Assembly (NCBI GenBank): GCA_016776705.1
Contig: JADHSW010000190.1
Span: forward strand, 1-5,452
Source: Rhodospirillales bacterium
GTDB lineage: Bacteria > Pseudomonadota > Alphaproteobacteria > Rhodospirillales > JABHCV01
Direction: 5' to 3'
Length of the DNA: 5,452 bases
Part shown: one piece after another, positions 1 through 4,787 of the stretch
Numbering within the stretch: position 1 is the first letter of the stretch
Layout: the number at the start of each line of letters is the position of its first letter
Translations under genes and position numbers: made by a program
The notes under the pieces: model-generated
Told to the model about the DNA's origin: nothing
Seen by the model: the letters and a program-made list of their open reading frames with translations, nothing else
Databases searched by the model: none

Positions 1-957
1 CGGGCGACTGATTTCGACGGGCGCACCCTTGCCTGTAAGTTGCAATATCCAAACATGAAATCCGCCGTAGAGGCGGACCTGAGCCAGCTCAAATTGATTT
101 TTGCCCTTTACCGGCGCTACGACAACGCCATCGATCCAAGTCAAATTCACGCCGAACTTTCCGAACGCCTGCACGAAGAACTGGACTACCAACGCGAAGC
201 CCGGCACATGAATTTGTACCGCGTGATGCTGGAAAACGAACCCGACATTCGCATTCCCGAACCGCTGGAAGAATTGTCCACTGATCGTTTGCTGACCATG
301 ACCTGGCTGGATGGTAAACGTTTGCTGGATATTACCCAGGACGCTCAGGAAACACGAGATACCATGGCCCTAAATATGTTTCGCGCCTGGTACACACCCT
401 TTTACCGCTACGGCATTATTCATGGCGACCCGCATCCGGGGAACTACACAGTGCGTCCCGGTGGGGGCCTGAACTTGCTCGACTTTGGCTGTATCCGGAA
501 GTTTAAACCGGATTTCGTAGGCGCCGTTATCAACCTTTATCGCGCCCTTCGAGACGACGACAGGGATTTGGCTATTCACGCCTACGAAACCTGGGGCTTT
601 GAAACACCAAATGATGAGATGCTGGAAGTCCTTAACCAGTGGGCCCGTTTCCTGTACGCCCCCCTGCTGGAAGACAAGGTCAGGCGCATACAGGAAAGTG
701 ACAGCGCCTCATACGGCGCCCGGGTGGCGGCTAAGGTGCATGGCGAATTGCGACGACTTGGCGGCATTTCACCACCGCGGGAATTCGTCCTTGTCGACAG
801 GGCCGCAATCGGACTTGGCAGCGTATTCACACGCATTCGCGCAGAGATCAACTGGCACCGCGTGTTCCACGAATTGATAGACAAATTTGATGAAAAAGCC
901 CTTGCAGAACGCCAGAAGGAGGCCCTGAAACATGTGGGCCTGAAAGATACCGTTTAA
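1..957 (+). CDS. AarF/ABC1/UbiB family kinase-like protein, 5'-truncated by the window edge
   Basis: The reading frame is open from base 1, so the 318 visible residues are the C-terminal part of a longer protein and the real start lies outside the window. Visible landmarks, numbered from base 1, are the nucleotide-binding lysine in ACKLQYP (Lys13), the ABC1-type motif HEELDYQREA (58-67), the catalytic-loop equivalent HGDPHPGN (141-148, bases 421-444) and the metal-binding DFG (161-163, bases 481-489). Together these identify the atypical protein-kinase-like ABC1/AarF/UbiB family. Members act at the inner membrane, and UbiB supports ubiquinone biosynthesis. The N-terminal KxGQ motif typical of the family would lie upstream and cannot be checked. 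No C-terminal membrane helix of the UbiB type is obvious, so I do not assign ubiB specifically. The gene converges on the minus-strand operon across an 85-bp gap. Family call is secure; the exact substrate is unknown. Confidence 0.93.
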   Translation, partial: RATDFDGRTLACKLQYPNMKSAVEADLSQLKLIFALYRRYDNAIDPSQIHAELSERLHEELDYQREARHMNLYRVMLENEPDIRIPEPLEELSTDRLLTMTWLDGKRLLDITQDAQETRDTMALNMFRAWYTPFYRYGIIHGDPHPGNYTVRPGGGLNLLDFGCIRKFKPDFVGAVINLYRALRDDDRDLAIHAYETWGFETPNDEMLEVLNQWARFLYAPLLEDKVRRIQESDSASYGARVAAKVHGELRRLGGISPPREFVLVDRAAIGLGSVFTRIRAEINWHRVFHELIDKFDEKALAERQKEALKHVGLKDTV

Positions 958-1042
958 ACATCAAAAGTCAGTTCGATATTTTTGCTGACCGCCCGCGGGA
1001 GCAGCCGCAAAGGGTCATCGAATTGATGATCTATAAAGCGTT

Positions 1043-1459
1043 TTATTTTTTCCTGGCGTTCTCATGGGCGTGCCTGAGCACCATATCCCGCAGGGTAACA
1101 AGCCCTTTTAAATGCCTGTTGTCATCGGTAACCAGCGCCCGGCTGAGACCGAACTGGCCCAGAAGCCGAACCGCATAGCGGATATCCATATCTTCGGAAA
1201 CCGTCAAAACCGGCTTTGTCATGATTTCGTAAATTTCCACCCGTTCCGGCGATTTATCGGGACCAATCACCTTGGTGGCGATGTCGGAAACTACAACCAT
1301 ACCGAATTCGTCGTCATCATTTCGACGATCAACAACCAGGGAGCTGACGCCCGAGCTGCGCATGAGCTCGATGGCTTTATCAACGGTCTGGGTGCCTTCG
1401 ATTGTTTTGACCTCAGGAGTCATTACTGCGCCGACCTTGATGACCTTTTTTTCGTTCAT
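1043..1459 (-). CDS. Two-CBS-domain protein, last gene of the DUF1538 operon
   Basis: This 138-residue protein is essentially a pair of CBS domains. The first runs from about residue 12 to 68, opening with VMTPEVKTI and closing with GMVVVSDIA. The second runs from about 77 to 132, opening with IMTKPVLTV and closing with LKGLVTLRDMV. CBS pairs (Bateman modules) usually bind adenine nucleotides such as AMP, ADP or ATP and regulate a partner. There is no attached catalytic or membrane domain, so it probably acts in trans in the cytoplasm. The ATG overlaps the TGA of the P-II-like gene upstream as ATGA, and an AGAGGA Shine-Dalgarno sits 6 nt before it, which supports this start and translational coupling. 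Its position as fourth gene of the operon suggests that it regulates the membrane proteins; that is inference. The ligand cannot be read from sequence alone. Confidence 0.9.
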   Translation of the reverse strand: MNEKKVIKVGAVMTPEVKTIEGTQTVDKAIELMRSSGVSSLVVDRRNDDDEFGMVVVSDIATKVIGPDKSPERVEIYEIMTKPVLTVSEDMDIRYAVRLLGQFGLSRALVTDDNRHLKGLVTLRDMVLRHAHENARKK

Positions 1460-1806
1460 ATCGAATCCTCTATTTCCTGAAGAATTGTATTCTTTTGTGT
1501 GTTTAGCCCGACGGCGTCTTCAATACTGACCTGAAAAGCAATGCCACTACCGGGATCTTCATCAAATCGACCTGCCGTGGCAATGGTTTCCAGTATTTCA
1601 CGGGCCAGCGGTGCGGCGACAATAAACAACAGAATATCGCGCTGGGAGGCGACTTCCAGACCGAAAAATGTTTTTACGGGTTGCAACCCCTCACCCCGAA
1701 CGCTGGTGATGACGGTAGACCCGGTCGCCCCCGCATGGCGCGCGGCTTCCAGAACGACTTCAGTTTTTTCATCGGCCACAAGGGCCATTATCATTTTCAG
1801 GTTCAC
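1456..1806 (-). CDS. P-II-like small signalling protein of the DUF1538 operon
   Basis: This 116-residue protein has the length and layout of the P-II (GlnB/GlnK-like) superfamily: an N-terminal strand (NLKMIMALV), a helix (about residues 13-25), a strand into a T-loop-like stretch (RGEGLQPVKTFFG, 37-49), a second helix (67-79) and a final strand (GIAFQVSIEDAVG, 88-100). Annotation pipelines would probably call it a P-II family nitrogen regulator. However, the conserved uridylylated tyrosine of classical GlnB (the YRGAEY context) is absent and the T-loop region is shorter. It is therefore more likely a specialised P-II-like protein controlling its neighbouring transporter than a nitrogen regulator. 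The start is GTG at 1806, 2 nt after the TAA of the upstream membrane gene; an in-frame ATG occurs at 1794, but the SD placement favours the GTG. P-II proteins are normally trimers binding ATP or ADP; that is family knowledge, not shown here. Confidence 0.85.
   Translation of the reverse strand: MNLKMIMALVADEKTEVVLEAARHAGATGSTVITSVRGEGLQPVKTFFGLEVASQRDILLFIVAAPLAREILETIATAGRFDEDPGSGIAFQVSIEDAVGLNTQKNTILQEIEDSI
1466..1471 (-). promoter_or_regulatory. Ribosome binding site of the CBS-domain gene
   Basis: AGAGGA on the minus strand, 6 nt before the ATG at 1459. It lies inside the 3' end of the P-II-like gene and supports the overlapping ATGA start. Confidence 0.7.
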
Positions 1807-1808
1807 AA

Positions 1809-2609
1809 TTACACCTCAACTTCCACTTTCGCCTTTTGAGAATTCGATTTTTTCCGACGCAGGTACCATGTGGACAAAATGTCATAGCCCAGCACCGATA
1901 TAATGGGAAATACACTTGCAAATGCGATCAGCCCGAAGCCATCCAGCAAGGCGCTGCGGCCGGGCACGGCAACGGCCAATCCCAATCCCAAAGCCGCGAG
2001 AACCGGCACCGTCACTGTCGACGTCGTCACCCCACCTGAATCGTAAGCCAGTGGGACAATCATTTTTGAAGCAAAGAAAGTCATCACAATCACAACGACG
2101 TACCCGGCCATGATGTAATACCCAAGGGAGTCACCGCTGACGATCCGGTAGGAACCTATGGTTACGCCAAAGGCGACGCCCAACGCGACGGCCAGACGCA
2201 ATCCCAGGGCGCTCAATGAACCACCGGCAATTTCTTCGGCCTTCAAAGACACTGCAATCAACGAGGGTTCGGCAATGGTGGTGGCGAAGCCTATCATCCA
2301 GGCAAAGGCGTAAACCCACATATACTTCGTCCAGTCGACACTAAGCGCGTCCAGGGGCTGTCCAGTAAAAGCAGGATGCGTAAGCTGTTCCGCCATCGCC
2401 TTGCCCACCGGAAACAAGGCTTTTTCAAGCCCAACCAGAAAGAACGTCAGGCCCAGCAGGACGTAAACAAGACCAATCAGAATACGCGACAGGTGGCGTG
2501 GTTTTTGTCGCAGAACCAGAATCTGGAAGCCAAGCAGGACGGCGGCAATGGGCAACACATCGACAAATGTGGCAAGGGCCGTATTGATCAGGTTTGTCAT
2601 CATTTCCAT
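1809..2609 (-). CDS. DUF1538 membrane protein, second subunit (UmpB-like)
   Basis: A 266-residue polytopic membrane protein with about seven hydrophobic segments (roughly residues 13-34, 42-62, 98-119, 135-153, 163-183, 196-214 and 224-248). It ends in a charged tail (RRKKSNSQKAK) that is probably cytoplasmic. DUF1538 signatures are GLTFFLVGLEKALFPVG (53-69), GFATTIAEPSLIAVS (107-121), AYDSGGVTTSTVTVP (188-202) and DGFGLIAFAS (223-232). The same motifs occur in the adjacent upstream gene, so the two are paralogous subunits. From memory, a DUF1538 pair named UmpAB in Halomonas was reported as a two-component Na+(Li+,K+)/H+ antiporter; applying that function here is inference. The ATG at 2609 shares its A with the upstream gene's stop (TGATG), implying coupled translation. 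ATGs at codons 3 and 4 are possible alternative starts. Confidence 0.88.
   Translation of the reverse strand: MEMMTNLINTALATFVDVLPIAAVLLGFQILVLRQKPRHLSRILIGLVYVLLGLTFFLVGLEKALFPVGKAMAEQLTHPAFTGQPLDALSVDWTKYMWVYAFAWMIGFATTIAEPSLIAVSLKAEEIAGGSLSALGLRLAVALGVAFGVTIGSYRIVSGDSLGYYIMAGYVVVIVMTFFASKMIVPLAYDSGGVTTSTVTVPVLAALGLGLAVAVPGRSALLDGFGLIAFASVFPIISVLGYDILSTWYLRRKKSNSQKAKVEVEV
1812..1817 (-). promoter_or_regulatory. Ribosome binding site that decides the GTG start of the P-II-like gene
   Basis: GAGGTG on the minus strand, 5 nt before the GTG at 1806 and inside the last codons of the upstream DUF1538 gene. The spacing suits the GTG better than the in-frame ATG 12 nt further on. Confidence 0.7.
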
Positions 2610-3343
2610 CAGACCAGTATCCCGAAAATCATGACGAAGATCATCGGTGTCAAACTGGCGAAGGCGATCAGACCAAAACCGTCCGTCATCGGGTTTCTGC
2701 CACGAATTGTTTGGGCCAGCCCGACACCAAGGGCCGTAACCAGGGGAACCGTGATCGTCGATGTTGTTACGCCGCCGGCATCATAGGCGATGCCGATAAT
2801 CTCTTCGGGCGCCAGTGGCGTGATGGCGATGACAAGCAGGTAACCACCGATAATCAGGTAGTGAATCGGCCATCCTTTCAAAATACGGAAAACGCCAACT
2901 ACCAGCGCCAGTCCGACGGACAGGGCGACTACAAGCCTGAGATTATCGGCGTAGCTTTGCCGAGCCTCAACAGTTGATAAGATGACGCCAGCTTCGGCGG
3001 CGACCTTTGCGGCCTCAGCCGATACGGCGATCAGGGAAGGCTCGGCAACCGTGGTGCCAAATCCAAGACAAAAAGCGAAGGACAAAAGCGCCAAGAGACT
3101 GCCCTTGCGAGCGAAAGCTTCGGCCATATCATCGCCAAGGGGGAACAGCCCCATTTCCAATCCCTGTATGAACAGGGTCAACCCGACAACAACAAAAATA
3201 ACACCGACAAAGACCTCTCCCAGATTGGGAAAAGGCTGCTGCAGGACAACAATCTGGAAAAAAGCAACAGTCAGGACAATCGGTAAAAGATCGCGGGCAG
3301 ATCCAACAAGCAGCCGCAAAAACCCGGAAAATGCGCCAATCAT
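2609..3343 (-). CDS. DUF1538 membrane protein, first subunit (UmpA-like)
   Basis: A 244-residue hydrophobic protein and the first gene of the four-gene minus-strand operon. About seven membrane segments are visible (near residues 19-36, 42-62, 82-105, 136-154, 159-177, 196-212 and 222-244). Shared DUF1538 motifs are GLTLFIQGLEMGLFPLG (54-70), GFGTTVAEPSLIAVS (94-108), AYDAGGVTTSTITVP (186-200) and DGFGLIAFAS (221-230). It differs from its paralogue downstream in lacking the loop around residues 75-95 and the charged C-terminal tail, ending within its last hydrophobic segment. It probably forms a heteromeric inner-membrane transporter with that paralogue; cation/proton exchange is the best guess, based on my memory of the Halomonas UmpAB report. 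The ATG at 3343 has only a weak SD (TTGGA, about 6 nt upstream). I saw no better upstream start. Confidence 0.88.
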   Translation of the reverse strand: MIGAFSGFLRLLVGSARDLLPIVLTVAFFQIVVLQQPFPNLGEVFVGVIFVVVGLTLFIQGLEMGLFPLGDDMAEAFARKGSLLALLSFAFCLGFGTTVAEPSLIAVSAEAAKVAAEAGVILSTVEARQSYADNLRLVVALSVGLALVVGVFRILKGWPIHYLIIGGYLLVIAITPLAPEEIIGIAYDAGGVTTSTITVPLVTALGVGLAQTIRGRNPMTDGFGLIAFASLTPMIFVMIFGILV

Positions 3344-3378
3344 ATTAAATCCAATGTGCCATTAAGAGCTGTTGGCTT

Positions 3379-3408
3379 TTCATAACGCGCCTTCGCCCGC
3401 TGTGGCAA
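3379..3408 (-). promoter_or_regulatory. Candidate sigma-70-type promoter of the DUF1538 operon
   Basis: On the minus strand, TTGCCA (3403-3408, five of six to TTGACA) is followed 18 nt later by TATGAA (3379-3384, four of six to TATAAT). It lies just after the cold-shock terminator and about 36 nt before the first ATG, where an operon promoter would be expected. It was read by eye only. Confidence 0.4.
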
Positions 3409-3417
3409 CCATCCATT

Positions 3418-3457
3418 ATTAAAAGGCCCCCCTGTTTATCAGAGGTGGCCTTTTAAT
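3418..3457 (-). terminator. Intrinsic terminator of the cold-shock gene, possibly bidirectional
   Basis: ATTAAAAGGCC (3418-3428) and GGCCTTTTAAT (3447-3457) form a perfect 11-bp inverted repeat. The stem can be extended inward by CCCCTG against CAGAGG with one mismatch, leaving a short AT loop. On the minus strand the GC part is followed by CCTTTTAATAAT, giving a U-rich tail 33 nt after the cold-shock stop codon. The repeat also ends in TTTT on the plus strand, so it could work both ways, although no plus-strand gene ends here. A small second hairpin, GGGG-TTTTAG-CCCC (3464-3477), lies between it and the stop codon. Confidence 0.85.
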
Positions 3458-3490
3458 GGTTATGGGGTTTTAGCCCCCTACGGCTGGAGA

Positions 3491-3700
3491 TCAGTCGCTA
3501 ACGACCAGATTTTCTGCACAAGATTTTCCGTTTTGGCCGGGTATAAGTTCAAACTCAATTTTTTGGCCTTCGCGCAAAGTCGACAGCCCCGCACGCTCAA
3601 CGGAGGAAATGTGGACAAAGGCGTCTTTTGAGCCGTCTTCCGGTTCAATAAATCCGTAGCCCTTTGTTGGGTTGAACCACTTAACAGTCCCTGTTGTCAT
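3491..3700 (-). CDS. Cold-shock-domain (CspA-type) nucleic-acid-binding protein
   Basis: A single cold-shock domain of 69 residues, the normal length for bacterial Csp proteins. Motifs in order: VKWFN (6-10), RNP1 KGYGFIEP (13-20) and RNP2 AFVHIS (27-32), with the usual acidic stretch EDGSKD between them. These proteins are cytoplasmic OB-fold proteins that bind single-stranded RNA or DNA and loosen mRNA structure. The start at 3700 gives the canonical MxxGTVKWFN opening and has AAGGA 10 nt upstream. The frame stays open further upstream to 3793, and another ATG at 3772 has its own SD-like GAGGGG, but that would add a hydrophobic extension foreign to the family. It is transcribed alone and ends at a strong terminator. 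Whether it responds to cold cannot be told from sequence. Confidence 0.96.
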   Translation of the reverse strand: MTTGTVKWFNPTKGYGFIEPEDGSKDAFVHISSVERAGLSTLREGQKIEFELIPGQNGKSCAENLVVSD

Positions 3701-3710
3701 ATTTTTCTGT

Positions 3711-3715
3711 TCCTT
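3711..3715 (-). promoter_or_regulatory. Ribosome binding site of the cold-shock gene
   Basis: AAGGA on the minus strand, 10 nt before the ATG at 3700. It supports the 69-residue form over the longer open frame. Confidence 0.65.
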
Positions 3716-3850
3716 TAACTTTTTATAAGCAGCACAAGCATTAACAATGCCCGGCAAGCCCAGAACAATCATGGAAAAACCCCTCAAGAGCAAGAAAAAC
3801 CTTATAAAACGGTATTTACAAGAGGGAAAATCCAGGCTCCAAACTCAACA

Positions 3851-3877
3851 GGAAGGTGTCACGCTCCTTCCCTTTTT
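3851..3877 (+). terminator. Terminator-like hairpin with T tract, plus orientation
   Basis: GGAAGG (3851-3856) pairs with CCTTCC (3866-3871) across a 9-nt loop, followed by C and TTTTT (3873-3877). It has the form of an intrinsic terminator on the plus strand, yet no recognised plus-strand gene lies upstream. It may end a small RNA or block antisense transcription. Confidence 0.4.
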
Positions 3878-3899
3878 AAGGGCATGGAAATAGTGATTC

Positions 3900-3928
3900 A
3901 TAGCCCCAACAAAAACGGCTATCTTTTT
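3900..3928 (+). terminator. Second terminator-like hairpin, plus orientation
   Basis: ATAGCC (3900-3905) pairs with GGCTAT (3917-3922) across an A-rich 11-nt loop, then C and TTTTT (3924-3928). It follows the hairpin at 3851-3877 by 22 nt, in the same orientation. Confidence 0.35.
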
Positions 3929-3959
3929 GATATATTCAGGATTGAGACAACCAGGAACC

Positions 3960-3988
3960 TTGACGCAATAGTCAATGCTGGTGACACT
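3960..3988 (+). promoter_or_regulatory. Promoter/operator candidate for the coiled-coil gene
   Basis: TTGACG (3960-3965, five of six to the minus-35 consensus) is followed 17 nt later by GACACT (3983-3988), a poor minus-10. The minus-35 is the left arm of the palindrome TTGAC-GCAATA-GTCAA (3960-3975), so a bound regulator could compete with polymerase. Better minus-10 hexamers, TAAAAT (3993-3998) and TGTAAT (4011-4016), lie downstream but lack a well-spaced minus-35. The true start point is undecided. Confidence 0.3.
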
Positions 3989-4053
3989 AGGTTAAAATGA
4001 TGCAAAAGACTGTAATGTCATGCATTTGATCGCATCTGGGGACTAACTAAATC

Positions 4054-4776
4054 ATGAATGCTCAAAGCATCAATGCGCAAAAGGGGAACCGTCCTGAAGA
4101 TGCTCAGGATACAGACCTTGTCGATGCCATGGTTGAAATTCGTCATCACAAGATGACCATTACGACCCTGCGCGATGAACTTGAAAGCATGAGCTTTCAA
4201 AAGGATGACGCGGTTCAGGAGGCCGTATCCGTCTCAAATGATGAGTTGGTGCAATTACGCAATACGGTCAGCGCCCTTCGTGAAGAACTGGAAAACATGC
4301 GCTTTCAAAGCGACGAAGACGTTCAAAATGCCGTCGCAAATGCCAATGACGAAATCATCCAGCTACGAAATACGGCGAATGCTTTACGTGAAAGCCTGGA
4401 AAATTTGCGTTTTGAAAAAGACGAAGAAATTCAACACGCCGTCGCCAGTGCCCATGATGAGATCATGCAACTGAAAAATACCGCAGCAGCGCTACGCGAA
4501 CAGTTAGAGAATTTGCGCTTCGACAAGGATGAGGCCGTTCAGAATGCAGTTGCAACCGCGAGCGACGAGATCAGCCAATTAAAAGACACTATTACATCCT
4601 TGCGCAATGAATTGGACAAGAACGCCGTCAATTACGAAGACAGGATACAAACCATAGAACGTGACGCCCGGGACGAAATAGCCCAACTTCACGACACCAT
4701 CAACGAATTACGCGTCAAGCTGGAAGCCGGGGATGCCCCCGCCAAAAAATCCAGAGCCACAAAAAAAAGTAAATAA
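4054..4776 (+). CDS. Coiled-coil protein made of 36-residue repeats, function unknown
   Basis: I do not recognise a named family. The 240 residues divide into a polar N-terminal segment (1-28), five complete 36-residue repeats (29-64, 65-100, 101-136, 137-172, 173-208), a partial sixth (209-223) and a lysine-rich tail (APAKKSRATKKSK). The repeat core reads roughly QLRNT-x3-LREELENxRF-x2-DE-x2-QNAVAxAxDE; the first and fifth copies have diverged most. Hydrophobic residues follow 3/4 spacing with one extra 4-residue step per unit, predicting one long, nearly straight helix or coiled coil. There is no signal peptide, membrane segment or cysteine, so it is probably a cytoplasmic filament, spacer or scaffold; the basic tail could contact nucleic acid, membrane or an acidic partner. 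The ATG at 4054 has a weak SD-like GGGGA 11 nt upstream. The GAF gene begins 11 nt after its stop, indicating one operon. Confidence 0.85.
   Translation: MNAQSINAQKGNRPEDAQDTDLVDAMVEIRHHKMTITTLRDELESMSFQKDDAVQEAVSVSNDELVQLRNTVSALREELENMRFQSDEDVQNAVANANDEIIQLRNTANALRESLENLRFEKDEEIQHAVASAHDEIMQLKNTAAALREQLENLRFDKDEAVQNAVATASDEISQLKDTITSLRNELDKNAVNYEDRIQTIERDARDEIAQLHDTINELRVKLEAGDAPAKKSRATKKSK
4138..4722 (+). repeat. Tandem 108-bp coding repeats (five full, one partial)
   Basis: In-frame units lie at 4138-4245, 4246-4353, 4354-4461, 4462-4569 and 4570-4677, with a partial unit at 4678-4722. They are clear at protein level but differ at many synonymous sites, so the duplication is old and the protein pattern has been kept by selection. 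Units 2 to 4 are the most alike. Confidence 0.88.
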
Positions 4777-4778
4777 GG
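4775..4778 (+). promoter_or_regulatory. Ribosome binding site of the GAF gene, overlapping the upstream stop codon
   Basis: AAGG (4775-4778) spans the end of the TAA of the coiled-coil gene and lies 9 nt before the ATG at 4788. It supports this start and suggests that translation of the two genes is linked. Confidence 0.55.
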
Positions 4779-4787
4779 TTTAATCAG

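Larger units (their letters stand above)
3701..4053. other. 353-bp divergent intergenic region
   Basis: This stretch separates the cold-shock gene (minus) from the coiled-coil gene (plus) and should hold both promoters. No convincing gene, tRNA or known RNA is recognised. It contains a small inverted repeat GCATT-AAC-AATGC (3738-3750), two plus-oriented terminator-like hairpins (3851-3877 and 3900-3928), a palindrome TTGAC-N6-GTCAA (3960-3975) and several AT-rich minus-10-like hexamers. On the minus strand no promoter is clear; the best minus-10-like hexamer is TATAAG at 3803-3808, which would give the cold-shock mRNA a leader of roughly 100 nt. Long leaders are common for Csp genes, but this one is not demonstrated. 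Confidence 0.6.

Noticed and set aside
40..42. TTG as start of the AarF/ABC1 gene
   Set aside because: The frame is open back to base 1 and the codons before it encode the conserved nucleotide-binding lysine region, so this is an internal leucine codon.
370..884. Minus-strand open frames (370-579, 582-884) and a plus frame (599-877) within the AarF gene
   Set aside because: They overlap a clearly conserved kinase-like reading frame and show no recognisable domain or good SD.
963..989. Hairpin GTCAG/CTGAC followed by TTTT as terminator of the DUF1538 operon (minus strand)
   Set aside because: The stem is only 5 bp with a 13-nt AT-rich loop, too weak to call; kept here because the operon otherwise has no visible terminator.
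1033..1051. ATAAA-GCGT-TTTAT plus T run as terminator of the AarF gene (plus strand)
   Set aside because: The stem has only A-T pairs and overlaps the end of the CBS coding sequence; the T run is explained by lysine codons on the minus strand.
1112..1903. Plus-strand open frames opposite the CBS and P-II-like genes
   Set aside because: They are antisense to well-supported genes, and their translations have no family features.
3954..3976. GGAAC as minus-35 of an EcfG-type general stress promoter
   Set aside because: No CGTT-like minus-10 occurs at the expected 16-17 nt distance.
4018..4474. Minus frame 4018-4200 and plus frame 4205-4474 within the coiled-coil gene
   Set aside because: The repetitive coding sequence produces open shadows in other frames; the 36-residue periodicity and domain logic exist only in the 4054-4776 frame.
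4138..4722. CRISPR array or noncoding tandem repeat
   Set aside because: The 108-bp units are in frame, without unique spacers, and are conserved at protein rather than DNA level.
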